Below, in pieces: positions 50,536 to 59,415 of a stretch of DNA of 64,000 bases (its first letter is position 1; each line of letters begins with the position of its first letter). Below the pieces are notes generated by a model. It saw only the letters and a list, made by a program, of their open reading frames with translations. It was not told the DNA's origin and did no database searches. The translations under genes and the position numbers were made by a program. This DNA is from Sphingomonas sp. CFBP 13720 (GTDB lineage Bacteria > Pseudomonadota > Alphaproteobacteria > Sphingomonadales > Sphingomonadaceae): positions 642,278 through 706,277 of the forward strand of contig NZ_JACYVA010000001.1 of NCBI RefSeq assembly GCF_014842075.1, in the 5' to 3' direction.

Positions 50536-51279
50536 ATGGCGCATTCCGATCTCCCTCCCCCGCCCGCCGGCCTGCTCGCCGAGGCGGGCCTTTTCCTCGA
50601 TTTCGACGGCACCCTGGTCGAACTGGCCGAACGACCCGACGCGGTCGTGGTCGGGCAGGAATTGACGGGGTTGCTCGCCCGGCTCGGCCAACGGCTCGAC
50701 GGGCGGGTGGCGATCGTGAGCGGCCGATCGATCGCGCAGCTCGATGCGTTCCTAGGCGACGCGATCGTACCGTTCGCGGTGGTCGGCAGCCATGGCGCGG
50801 AGATTCGCCGCGCTGGCGCCGAGGCGATGCTGCCCGACCGTCCAGCCGCGCTGGTCGCTGCCGAGCGGGCCTTTGCCGGGCGGTTCGGCGAGGACGACCG
50901 CATCGTGATCGAGGTCAAGACGCTCGGCGTCGCGATCCATTATCGCGGCGCACCCGAAGTCGCGCAGGAAGCGCATGCGATGGTCGAGGCGTTCGCCGCC
51001 CGCGACGGGCTGGCGGTACAGGCGGGCAAAATGATGATCGAACTGCGCATGGACGGCCATGACAAGGGAACGGCGATCGCGACGCTGTGCGAGGCCGCGC
51101 CGTTCGCGGGACACGCGCCCGTTTTCGTCGGCGACGACCTGACCGACGAACCCGGCATGGTCGTGGCCGCGCATCATGGCGGCGCGGGCATATTGATCGG
51201 AGCGATGCGCGACAGCGCCGCACGCTACCGCCTGCCCGACGTCGCTTCCTTTCTGAGCTGGCTGGAGAACGAACTGTGA
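50536..51279 (+). CDS. otsB: Trehalose-6-phosphate phosphatase
   Basis: 247 aa HAD-superfamily phosphatase, second step of trehalose synthesis. HAD motif I LFLDFDGTLVELAERPD has both Asp residues (about 20-28); VAIVSGRSIAQLDAFLG, SHGAEIR and motif IV PVFVGDDLTDEPG near 195-207 follow. The stop overlaps the GTG of the GH15 gene, which in turn overlaps otsA, so three enzymes are translated as a coupled unit. Confidence 0.95.
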   Translation: MAHSDLPPPPAGLLAEAGLFLDFDGTLVELAERPDAVVVGQELTGLLARLGQRLDGRVAIVSGRSIAQLDAFLGDAIVPFAVVGSHGAEIRRAGAEAMLPDRPAALVAAERAFAGRFGEDDRIVIEVKTLGVAIHYRGAPEVAQEAHAMVEAFAARDGLAVQAGKMMIELRMDGHDKGTAIATLCEAAPFAGHAPVFVGDDLTDEPGMVVAAHHGGAGILIGAMRDSAARYRLPDVASFLSWLENEL

Positions 51280-53072
51280 CCGCGACGATGGACCTGTGGC
51301 CGATCGGAAATTGCCAGGTATCGGCGCTGGTCGACCGCAACGGGCGGTTCGTGTGGGGATGCCTGCCGCGCGTCGACGGCGATCCGGCGTTCTCCTCGCT
51401 GCTCGACGACCGCCGCCGTGCGTCGGATGGCGCGTACGGATTCTGGGAAATCGATCTGGACGGCGTGGTTGAAACGACGCAGTCCTATATCCGCAATACG
51501 CCGGTGCTGGTGACCCGGCACGAGGATGCGGCGGGCAATGCGATCGAGGTCATCGATTTCTGCCCCCGCTTCAAACGCCACGACCGGATGTATCGCCCGG
51601 TGGCATTCTGTCGGATCGTCCGTCCGCTGAAGGGGAGTCCACGCGTCCGCGTGCGGCTGCGCCCGTCGATCGACTGGGGCGCGGCCCCCGCCCCGCGCAC
51701 ACGGGGATCGAACCACGTCCGCTATCTGCTGGACGCGGAGGCGATCCGGCTGACGACCAGCGCGCCGGTCGGCTGGGTCGAGGAGGAACGGCTGTTCCGC
51801 GTCGAACGGACGCTGCATTTCTTCCTTGGCCCGGATGAGAGTTTTTCGGACGAGATTCCGGCGTCGATCGAGCGCATGCTGAAGAACACGATCGACGAAT
51901 GGCGTCACTGGGTCCGTGGCCTCGCCACCCCGGTAGAATGGCAGGAAGCGGTGATCCGCAGCGCGATCACGTTGAAGCTGTGCCAGCATGAGGAAACCGG
52001 CGCGATCGTCGCCGCGCTGACCACGTCGATCCCCGAACACGCCAATTCCGGGCGTAACTGGGACTATCGCTACTGCTGGATCCGCGACGCCTATTATACG
52101 GTGCAGGCGCTCAACCGGCTCGGTGCGCTCGACGTGCTCGAAGGATATCTCGAATATCTGCGCAACATCGTCGACAATGCCGCCGACGGTCAGATCCAGC
52201 CGCTGTACGGCGTCGGCGGCGAAGCGACGCTGGTCGAGCGCGAGGCCAGCGGCCTCGACGGCTATCGCGGCATGGGTCCGGTGCGGGTCGGCAACCAGGC
52301 GTACGAACAGGTCCAGCACGACGCATACGGCCAGATCATCCTGTCGAACGCGCAGGGGTTTTTCGACCAGCGGCTCTTCCGCGTCGGCAAGCGCGCCGAT
52401 TTCGAGGCGCTGGAGCCGATCGGCGAACGTGCATGGGAAGCGTATGACAAGCCCGACGCCGGACTGTGGGAATTGCGGACGAAAAGCCACGTCCACACCT
52501 ATAGCGCGGCGATGTGCTGGGCGGCATGCGACCGGCTGGCCAACGTCGCCGCGACGCTCGGGCTGGACGACCGTGTGGTGTTCTGGCGCGACCGGGCGGA
52601 TACGATGCGCGCCACGATCGAGCGCGAGGCATGGCGACCCGACACCAACCGGCTGTCGGCGACGTTCGGCGGCGACGATCTGGACGCCAGCCTGATCCAG
52701 TTGCTCGACCTGCGTTTCTTGGAGCCGAGCGATCCGCGGTTCCTGGGTACGCTGGAAGCGGTCGAGACCGGGCTGCGACGCGGCAGCCATATGCTGCGCT
52801 ATGCCATCGCGGACGATTTCGGCCTGCCCGAAACCGCGTTCAATGTATGCACGTTCTGGCTGATCGAGGCGCTGCACGCGACCGGCCGGATCGACGATGC
52901 GCGCGAATTGCTGGAGGAGATGCTCGACCGCCGTACCCCCGCCGGGCTGTTGTCGGAGGATATCGATCCCGAGACCGGCGAGCTTTGGGGCAATTATCCA
53001 CAAACCTATTCGTTGGTCGGCATGATCAATTCGGCCGTCCTGCTGAGCAAGTCATGGAACGTTATCCGATGA
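51276..53072 (+). CDS. Glycoside hydrolase family 15 (glucoamylase/trehalase-like)
   Basis: 598 aa from GTG 51276 (ATG 51288 is possible). An N-terminal beta-sandwich starts MDLWPIGNCQVSALVDRNGRFVWGCLPRVDGDPAF; the (alpha/alpha)6 barrel has GRNWDYRYCWIRDAYYTVQAL, a GVGGE segment with the likely acid, and the NPETGELWGNYPQTYSLVGMINSA-type C-terminal base region (DPETGELWGNYPQTYS). GH15 includes glucoamylases and the mycobacterial trehalase; placed between otsB and otsA it is most likely a trehalase or another glucoside-trimming enzyme of trehalose metabolism. No signal peptide, hence cytosolic. Confidence 0.9.
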   Translation: MTATMDLWPIGNCQVSALVDRNGRFVWGCLPRVDGDPAFSSLLDDRRRASDGAYGFWEIDLDGVVETTQSYIRNTPVLVTRHEDAAGNAIEVIDFCPRFKRHDRMYRPVAFCRIVRPLKGSPRVRVRLRPSIDWGAAPAPRTRGSNHVRYLLDAEAIRLTTSAPVGWVEEERLFRVERTLHFFLGPDESFSDEIPASIERMLKNTIDEWRHWVRGLATPVEWQEAVIRSAITLKLCQHEETGAIVAALTTSIPEHANSGRNWDYRYCWIRDAYYTVQALNRLGALDVLEGYLEYLRNIVDNAADGQIQPLYGVGGEATLVEREASGLDGYRGMGPVRVGNQAYEQVQHDAYGQIILSNAQGFFDQRLFRVGKRADFEALEPIGERAWEAYDKPDAGLWELRTKSHVHTYSAAMCWAACDRLANVAATLGLDDRVVFWRDRADTMRATIEREAWRPDTNRLSATFGGDDLDASLIQLLDLRFLEPSDPRFLGTLEAVETGLRRGSHMLRYAIADDFGLPETAFNVCTFWLIEALHATGRIDDARELLEEMLDRRTPAGLLSEDIDPETGELWGNYPQTYSLVGMINSAVLLSKSWNVIR

Positions 53073-54469
53073 GTCGCCTGATCGTCATTTCCAACCGGGT
53101 CCAGGCACCCTCCCCCGACGTCGGCAGCGGTGCGCAGGGTGGCCTAGCCGTCGCGCTCAACGCCGCGCTGGCGGAGGAAGACGGCATCTGGTTCGGATGG
53201 TCGGGCGAAACCAGCGACGACCGCGAATTGCGGTTCCAGACCTATGCCGGCGTCACCTCCGCCGTGATGGACCTGTCCGAACAGGATGTGGAGGAATATT
53301 ACGACGGCTATGCCAACCGGACGCTGTGGCCGCTGTTCCACTATCGGCTCGACCTGACCGAATTCGAACGCGATTTCCAGGGTGGCTATGAACGCGTCAA
53401 CCGCGTGTTCGGCGAACGGATCGGCCCGCACATCCGCCCCGACGATCTGGTGTGGGTGCATGATTATCACATGATCCCGCTGGGCTGGGTGCTGCGGCAA
53501 CAGGGGGTGACGAACCGGATCGGGTTCTTTCTCCACATCCCGTGGCCGCCGCGCCGGTTGCTGACCGCGCTGCCCGATCACCGGCGGATGGTCGAGGCAC
53601 TGTTCGCGTACGACGTCGTCGGGTTCCAGAACGACGAATGGCTCGACAGCTTCTGCAATTACGTGACCGAGGAAATGGGCGGCTCGATCGGCGAGAATGG
53701 CGCGGTGACGGTCGGCGGACGCACGATCCGCGCGATCAGCTGCCCGATCGGGATCGAGGCGAAGGACTTCATCGCCGAAGCCGGCGGCCCGGTGGCACGC
53801 GCCGCGCAGTTGCAGCAGCTCGAAAGCGGCGTCGGGCGCAGCCTGATCGTCGGTGTCGACCGGCTGGATTATTCGAAGGGATTGCCGGAGCGCTTTTCGG
53901 GGTACGAACGCTTCCTTCAGAACCATCCAGACCGACGGGCGCTGGTGTATCTGCTGCAGATCGCACCGCCGTCGCGCACGGCGGTGCAGACCTATCGCGA
54001 TATCCGCAACACGCTGGAACAGATGTCGGGCCGGATCAACGGCGCGTTCGCCGATACCGACTGGGTGCCGATCCGCTATGTGAACAAGGGCTATGCCCGC
54101 GACGTACTGGCCGGCATCTATCGCGCGGCGCGGATCGGGCTGGTGACGCCGTTGCGCGACGGCATGAACTTGGTGGCGAAGGAATATGTCGCCGCGCAGG
54201 ACCCGCGCGATCCGGGGGTGCTGGTACTGTCGCGCTTCGCGGGTGCCGCGCCGCAGCTCGGCGTCGGTGCACTGCTCGTCAATCCGTACAGTGCCGAGGA
54301 TGTGGCGGATGCGATCGACAAGGCGCTGCGCATGCCGCGCGCCGAGCGGATCGAACGGTGGCAGGCGATGATCGACAATGTCGTGACCGAGGATGTCATC
54401 TGGTGGCGTCGCCGGTTCATCGACGCGTTGCTGGCGCAACCGGTGGCGGGCGACGTGCTGACCGTGTGA
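53069..54469 (+). CDS. otsA: Trehalose-6-phosphate synthase
   Basis: 466 aa GT20 enzyme: UDP-glucose + glucose-6-phosphate to trehalose-6-phosphate. It begins MSRLIVISNRVQAP, then GGLAVALNAAL, GWSGE, WPLFHY, WVHDYHMIPLGWVLRQQG, GFFLHIPWPP, VGVDRLDYSKGLPERF and TPLRDGMNLVAKEYVAAQ, all family signatures including UDP-sugar-binding Arg/Lys. The ATG overlaps the GH15 stop. A long hairpin begins 9 bp after the stop. Confidence 0.97.
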   Translation: MSRLIVISNRVQAPSPDVGSGAQGGLAVALNAALAEEDGIWFGWSGETSDDRELRFQTYAGVTSAVMDLSEQDVEEYYDGYANRTLWPLFHYRLDLTEFERDFQGGYERVNRVFGERIGPHIRPDDLVWVHDYHMIPLGWVLRQQGVTNRIGFFLHIPWPPRRLLTALPDHRRMVEALFAYDVVGFQNDEWLDSFCNYVTEEMGGSIGENGAVTVGGRTIRAISCPIGIEAKDFIAEAGGPVARAAQLQQLESGVGRSLIVGVDRLDYSKGLPERFSGYERFLQNHPDRRALVYLLQIAPPSRTAVQTYRDIRNTLEQMSGRINGAFADTDWVPIRYVNKGYARDVLAGIYRAARIGLVTPLRDGMNLVAKEYVAAQDPRDPGVLVLSRFAGAAPQLGVGALLVNPYSAEDVADAIDKALRMPRAERIERWQAMIDNVVTEDVIWWRRRFIDALLAQPVAGDVLTV

Positions 54470-54477
54470 ACGACGTC

Positions 54478-54518
54478 GCGTCCCGTGGGAATGCCGGACG
54501 GACATAGCCACGGGACGC
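54478..54518 (+). terminator. Long hairpin after the trehalose operon
   Basis: A perfect 11-bp stem GCGTCCCGTGG (54478-54488)/CCACGGGACGC (54508-54518) with a 19-nt loop that can itself pair. No T-tract; probably a terminator or 3'-end stabiliser. Confidence 0.6.
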
Positions 54519-54609
54519 AGCGACGGCTGCACGACGCGCTTCCTCTTGCCCTCCCCCGCAAAAATTCGGATAGCCGGGGAATAAGCAAAACAAGTTGGGA
54601 GAAGCCGCC

Positions 54610-55944
54610 GTGATCGACCGCCGTTCCATTCTGGCAGGGACCGCCGCGCTGGCGGGTTGCGCTGTCGCTCCCGGTATTACCCCGCCGACCCCGGCTTCGG
54701 GCAGCGCGACTTTCCTGCGCCGCGACGGCAAGCGGTTCGTGCGCGACGGTCGGCCCTATCGCTTCGCAGGTGCGAACCTATGGTATGCCGCATGGCTGGG
54801 CGCCGACGCCGCGTTCGGCAACCGTGCGCGGTTGCTGCGCGAACTGGACGCGCTGAAGGCGGCGGGCATCACCAACCTGCGGATCATGGCGTCGGCCGAG
54901 GAAGGTCCGCTCAACAACTCGATCAAGCCCGGCTTTCGCGATGCCAGCTCGACCTATAGCCGCACGATGCTCGAGGGGCTCGACTTCGCGATGGCGGAGA
55001 TTGCGAAGCGCGGGATGACCGCCGTGCTGTGCCTGACCAACTTCTGGGAATGGTCGGGCGGAATGATGACCTATCTCTATTATGTCGAGGGGCGCTATAT
55101 CGACATGAACGACCCGGCCCATCCGTGGCCGGCGTTCGCCAACGCCAATGCCCGCTTCTACGGCAATGCCAAGGCCGTGGGACTGTATCACGATTACGTC
55201 CGCGCGGTCGTGTCGCGCACCAATACGGTCACCGGCGCGCGCTATGCCGACGATCCGTCGATCCTGTCGTGGCAGTTGTGCAACGAACCGCGCCCGGCGG
55301 GCGACATGGCGCATGCCGACCTTCCCGCCTTTTACGGGTGGGTCGACGGCACGGCGCGGCTCATCAAGTCGATCGACCCCAACCACATGGTGTCGACCGG
55401 CAGCGAGGGGCTGAAAGGCAGCCTTGAGCAGGCGTCGATCGCGCTGGCCGAACACCAGTTTCCGTCGATCGATTATCTGACCGTCCATGTCTGGCCGAAC
55501 AACTGGGGCTGGGTGCAGCAGACCGACCTGACCGGCACCTATGCGCGCGGCGAACAACTGGTCGAGCAATATGTCCGTCAGCATATCGCGATCGCCAACC
55601 AGCTGAACAAGCCGATGGTGATCGAGGAATTCGGCTATCCGCGCGACGGCGGCAGCAACGATCCCAAGGCGACGATCGTCTACAAGGACCGTTTCTACCA
55701 ACTGCTCCATCGCATCGCGCTGACCGACGCACAGGCGGGTGGGCCGACCGCTGGCACCAATTTCTGGGCATGGAACGGCGAGGCGCGGACGAAGAACGCC
55801 GACTGGAAGTTCAAGGACGGCGACCTGAACTACATGGGCGATCCGCCGCACGAACCGCAGGGATGGTACGGGGTGTTCGACAGCGACGCATCGACGCTGG
55901 CGATCGTCGCGGAACAGGCGCGGGCGATGGAAGCCATCGGGTAG
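54610..55944 (+). CDS. Glycoside hydrolase family 5 (mannanase-like), lipoprotein
   Basis: 444 aa from GTG 54610, chosen because GGGAGAAG lies 6 nt upstream. The N-terminus MIDRRSILAGTAALAGC has a short signal with twin-arginine look and a lipobox Cys at about residue 17, so it is membrane-anchored in the envelope. The GH5 barrel has the acid/base Glu near residue 226 in WQLCNEPRP and the nucleophile Glu near 340 in VIEEFGYP; it resembles endo-beta-1,4-mannanases (GH5_7). FWAWNGEAR near 386 is typical. Substrate specificity is not proven. It is independent of the trehalose operon by the intervening hairpin. Confidence 0.88.
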   Translation: MIDRRSILAGTAALAGCAVAPGITPPTPASGSATFLRRDGKRFVRDGRPYRFAGANLWYAAWLGADAAFGNRARLLRELDALKAAGITNLRIMASAEEGPLNNSIKPGFRDASSTYSRTMLEGLDFAMAEIAKRGMTAVLCLTNFWEWSGGMMTYLYYVEGRYIDMNDPAHPWPAFANANARFYGNAKAVGLYHDYVRAVVSRTNTVTGARYADDPSILSWQLCNEPRPAGDMAHADLPAFYGWVDGTARLIKSIDPNHMVSTGSEGLKGSLEQASIALAEHQFPSIDYLTVHVWPNNWGWVQQTDLTGTYARGEQLVEQYVRQHIAIANQLNKPMVIEEFGYPRDGGSNDPKATIVYKDRFYQLLHRIALTDAQAGGPTAGTNFWAWNGEARTKNADWKFKDGDLNYMGDPPHEPQGWYGVFDSDASTLAIVAEQARAMEAIG

Positions 55945-56148
55945 TTTGCGGGGGGCGGGTCCAGGCTGCGTACCGCGTGTTCCGCCCCTGCCGTCCTCGT
56001 AGCGGACGCAGGAAGCCATCGGATCGGACGAGCGTCCGAATACGGCCTTCGCCGGATGTCCGCGAACTTGCCGAGCCTAAACAATCCCTACCGCCGCCCC
56101 AAGCAAGCGTCGGTTGCGCGCATCCCGCCCCGCCCGCATCTATGTTCC

Positions 56149-56937
56149 ATGGCAAGTCTACTCGATCCGACCGCGCGCGGGCGCGTCATCCTCGTGGGGG
56201 CAGGTCCGGGCGATCCGGGCTTGCTGACCGTGCGTGCCGTGGCGGCGCTGCAATCGGCGGACGTCGTCGTGCATGACGGGCTGATCGACCCGCGCGTGCT
56301 CAATCATGCCCCGGCGACCGCACAGCGCATCTCGGTCGCGAAGCAGCGCGCGCGCCACACGCTGCCGCAGGAAGCGATCAACGCGCTGATCGTCGCGCAT
56401 GTAAAGACCGGCGCGATCGTCGTGCGGCTGAAGGGCGGCGATCCGTTCATCTTCGGGCGCGGCGGCGAAGAGGTCGAGGCGGTCCGCGCCGCCGGACTGC
56501 CGGTCGAGGTCATTCCGGGCGTGTCGGCGGCGCTGGGCTGCGCGGCGGGCGCGATGTTGCCGCTGACGCACCGCGACTGGTCGTCGGCGGTCAGCTTCGT
56601 CGCAGGCCAGTGCAAAGGTCTGTCCGAACAGGACTGGTCGGGCCTTGCGGGACAGGGACGGACGCTGGTGATCTATATGGGCGTCGCGACCGCCGACGCG
56701 ATTGCCGACAAGCTGATGGCCGACGGCGTCGCACCCGACATGCCCGTCGCGGTGCTGGAGCGTGGCACCTATGCCGACGCCCGTGCGCTGCGCACGCTGC
56801 TGGCCGATCTGGGACCGATGGTCGCGCGCGAAGCGGTCGCCAGTCCCGCGGTGATCGTGGTGGGCGAAGTGGTGCAGCTGGCCGATGCCGAGGACAAGCT
56901 GGGCAGCTGGGCGATCGCGGCGGAGGCACTGGCATGA
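56149..56937 (+). CDS. cobA: Uroporphyrinogen-III C-methyltransferase
   Basis: 262 aa SAM-dependent methyltransferase making precorrin-2, used here for siroheme. Motifs: VILVGAGPGDPGLLTVRAV (about residues 13-31), VVVHDGLID, GAIVVRLKGGDPFIFGRGGEE and the PVEVIPGVSAALGCAAGAMLPLTHR segment. It lacks the dehydrogenase/ferrochelatase half of CysG, so those steps must be encoded elsewhere. First gene of the sulfate-assimilation operon; its product is the cofactor of the reductase two genes on. The stop overlaps the DUF2849 start (ATGA). Confidence 0.94.
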   Translation: MASLLDPTARGRVILVGAGPGDPGLLTVRAVAALQSADVVVHDGLIDPRVLNHAPATAQRISVAKQRARHTLPQEAINALIVAHVKTGAIVVRLKGGDPFIFGRGGEEVEAVRAAGLPVEVIPGVSAALGCAAGAMLPLTHRDWSSAVSFVAGQCKGLSEQDWSGLAGQGRTLVIYMGVATADAIADKLMADGVAPDMPVAVLERGTYADARALRTLLADLGPMVAREAVASPAVIVVGEVVQLADAEDKLGSWAIAAEALA

Positions 56938-57230
56938 AGCTGCTGACCGGCAACGACCTGCCCAGCGGCGACGTGACGTGGTGGACCGGCCGCGACTGGT
57001 CCCGCCATGTGGAGGACGCGGTGGATGTCGGCGAGGACGGCGAACGCATCGCGCAGGCGGAGGAAGCGGCGCGACGGGTCAACGTCCCCTATGTCATCGA
57101 CGCGGTGGCGACGCCGGACGGCCCCCGCCCGGCGCATATCAAGGATCGGATTCGCGCGCTGGGACCGACGGTGCGCAGCGACCTGACGCTCAAGCCCGCC
57201 GATCCCTCGGCAGGCGGATGGGTGATCTAG
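56934..57230 (+). CDS. DUF2849 domain protein
   Basis: 98 aa, small soluble protein MKLLTGNDLPSGDVTWWTGRDWSRHVEDAVDVG, then AQAEEAARRVNVPYVIDAV and RDRIRALGPTVRSDL-type end. DUF2849 genes are repeatedly found in alphaproteobacteria between cobA/cysG and the sulfite reductase, so an accessory role in sulfite or siroheme handling is likely, but the function is not established. It is coupled to cobA by a 4-bp overlap. Confidence 0.85.
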   Translation: MKLLTGNDLPSGDVTWWTGRDWSRHVEDAVDVGEDGERIAQAEEAARRVNVPYVIDAVATPDGPRPAHIKDRIRALGPTVRSDLTLKPADPSAGGWVI

Positions 57231-57362
57231 CCCGCGCAAACGGGCACGACATGGTGCAGGAAAGCGTCCGCCGCCTGCACCGCTGGATTGCGCGGCGATC
57301 CCCCTCCGCCATGCGGTGCATGGTCCCCCTCCCCGCCCAGCGGTGAGGAATTAGGAAGAAGC

Positions 57363-58997
57363 ATGTACAAGTACGACACTTTCGACCAGTCGATCGTCGA
57401 TGCCCGGGTCGCGGAGTTCCGCGATCAGGTGGAACGTCGCCTGTCGGGCCACCTGACCGAGGACCAGTTCAAGCCGCTCAGGCTGATGAACGGACTGTAT
57501 TTGCAACTGCATGCGTACATGCTGCGCGTCGCCATCCCCTATGGCACGCTGGATAGCCGACAGATGCGGACACTGGCGGACATCGCGCGGCGGTACGATC
57601 GCGGTTACGCGCATTTCACGACGCGGCAGAACCTGCAGTTCAACTGGATCAAGCTGGCCGACACGCCTGAAATTCTTGAGCAATTGGCGAAGGTCGAGAT
57701 GCATGCCATCCAGACCAGCGGCAACTGCATCCGCAACATCAGTTCGGACCAGTTCGCCGGTGCCGCCGCCGACGAGCTGACCGATCCGCGGCCATGGGCG
57801 GAGCTGTTGCGGCAGTGGAGCAGCTTCCACCCCGAATTCAGCTATCTGCCGCGCAAGTTCAAGATCGCGGTGATCGCGGCGGAGGAAGATCGCGCGGCGA
57901 TGCGGCTGCACGACATCGGCCTGCGCATCCTCGAACGCGACGGCGTGGCTGGCGCAGCGGTCTATGTCGGCGGGGGCATGGGCCGCACGCCGATGATCGC
58001 GCCGCTGGTCGCCGATTTCGTGCCGCTGCCCGACCTGATGAGCTATCTGGAAGCGTGCCTGCGCGTCTACAATCGCTATGGCCGGCGGGACAATATGTAC
58101 AAGGCGCGGATCAAGATCCTGATCCACGAGATCGGCGTCGAGAGATACCGCGCGGAGGTCGCCGACGAATTCGTCGCGGTCAAGGCGCTGGGCATCGATC
58201 CGCCGGTGGCGGAATTCGACCGCATCGCCGCGCATTTCGCCGATCCGGCCTTTGCCGACACCGCCGGCGATCCGCCGGTCGACCGCAGCGACCCCGCATT
58301 TGCCCGGTGGCTGGAACAGAATACCCATGCCCATAAGCGCGCGGGGCATACGATCGTCACGATCAGCCTGAAGCCCGCCGGTGGCATCCCCGGCGACGCG
58401 TCGGCCGACCAGATCGACGCGATGGCCGACCTGGCGGAACGCTACAGCTTCGACGAACTGCGCGTCACCCACGCGCAGAACATCGTCCTGCCGCACGTCC
58501 GCGATACCGACCTGAAGGCGGTGTGGGACCGGCTGGTCGCGATCGGGCTGGCCGAGGCCAATCTGGACCTCATCACCGATATCATCGCGTGCCCCGGTCT
58601 GGATTATTGCAGCCTCGCCAACGCCCGTTCGATCCCGCTGGCACAGAAGATCGCCGATCGCTTCGCCGATCCGTTGCGTCAGCGCGATCTGGGCGAACTC
58701 AAGCTCAAGATCAGCGGCTGCATCAACGCCTGCGGCCACCATCATGCTGGTCACATCGGCATCCTCGGCGTCGACCGGAAGGGGACCGAGAACTACCAGC
58801 TATTGCTGGGCGGATCGGGAGCGGAGGACGTGTCGCTGGGCAAGATCACCGGGCCGGGCTTTTCCGAAGACGGCGTGGTCGATGCGATCGAGCGCGTGAC
58901 CGACCGGTATCTGGTCGAACGCGAAGCCGGCGAACGCTTCGTCGACACCTATCGCCGGGTCGGCATGGAACCGTTCAAGGAGGCGATCTATGGGTGA
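57363..58997 (+). CDS. cysI: Sulfite (or nitrite/sulfite) reductase hemoprotein
   Basis: 544 aa from ATG 57363 (GAGGAATTAGGAAG upstream; longer reading from 57288 rejected). Siroheme/[4Fe-4S] enzyme: Cys410 and Cys416 (CPGLDYC) and Cys453 and Cys457 (CINAC) give the C-X5-C...C-X3-C cluster motif. FTTRQNLQFNWI and GNCIRNISSDQFAG are the first-repeat signatures. It reduces sulfite to sulfide; ferredoxin-type electron supply is likely because no flavoprotein gene is adjacent. The neighbours cobA, DUF934 and cysH fix the assimilatory sulfate role rather than nitrite. Confidence 0.93.
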   Translation: MYKYDTFDQSIVDARVAEFRDQVERRLSGHLTEDQFKPLRLMNGLYLQLHAYMLRVAIPYGTLDSRQMRTLADIARRYDRGYAHFTTRQNLQFNWIKLADTPEILEQLAKVEMHAIQTSGNCIRNISSDQFAGAAADELTDPRPWAELLRQWSSFHPEFSYLPRKFKIAVIAAEEDRAAMRLHDIGLRILERDGVAGAAVYVGGGMGRTPMIAPLVADFVPLPDLMSYLEACLRVYNRYGRRDNMYKARIKILIHEIGVERYRAEVADEFVAVKALGIDPPVAEFDRIAAHFADPAFADTAGDPPVDRSDPAFARWLEQNTHAHKRAGHTIVTISLKPAGGIPGDASADQIDAMADLAERYSFDELRVTHAQNIVLPHVRDTDLKAVWDRLVAIGLAEANLDLITDIIACPGLDYCSLANARSIPLAQKIADRFADPLRQRDLGELKLKISGCINACGHHHAGHIGILGVDRKGTENYQLLLGGSGAEDVSLGKITGPGFSEDGVVDAIERVTDRYLVEREAGERFVDTYRRVGMEPFKEAIYG

Positions 58998-59415
58998 TCC
59001 GCTGCGCTTTCGCACCGACGCCGCGCATGACGAACCCGCCGTCACGCTCGACGCGTTCCTCGGCCAGTCTAACGCCACCGCCGTGCGGATCGAGGCGGGC
59101 GACGATGCCCGCCTGTTGCTCCCGCATCTTGACCGGATCGCGCTGATCGAGGTCAGCTTTCCCAAATTCCGCGACGGGCGCGGCTATTCGTCGGGGCGTA
59201 TCCTGCGCGAGGCGGGATATACCGGCGAACTACGCGCGGAGGGCGACGTGCTGGTCGATCAGGTGCCGTTGATGCGTCGCTGCGGGTTCGACAGCTTCGC
59301 CCCGTCGGCGCCGATCGACGCGCAGGTGCTCGCCCGCTCACTCGAACGCTACGACCATGTGTATCAGGCGGCGGCGGACCCCGCCGTGCCGGTCTGGAAA
59401 CTGCGGCATGGCTGA
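58990..59415 (+). CDS. DUF934 protein, sulfate-assimilation accessory
   Basis: 141 aa. DUF934 landmarks: LPHLDRIALIEVSFPKFRDGRGYSSGRILRE-type core (about residues 45-78), then GELRAEGDVLVDQVPLMRRCGFDSF. It overlaps cysI by 8 bp and cysH by 8 bp. The family is always found with cysI/cysH-type genes in proteobacteria and is assumed to support sulfite reduction, but the biochemical role is unproven. Confidence 0.9.
   Translation: MGDPLRFRTDAAHDEPAVTLDAFLGQSNATAVRIEAGDDARLLLPHLDRIALIEVSFPKFRDGRGYSSGRILREAGYTGELRAEGDVLVDQVPLMRRCGFDSFAPSAPIDAQVLARSLERYDHVYQAAADPAVPVWKLRHG

Noticed and set aside
55945..56148. Minus-strand GEGRIRTLV-like translation suggesting another tRNA before cobA
   Set aside because: No T-arm GGTTCGAATC, no acceptor stem and no anticodon arm could be drawn; not a tRNA.
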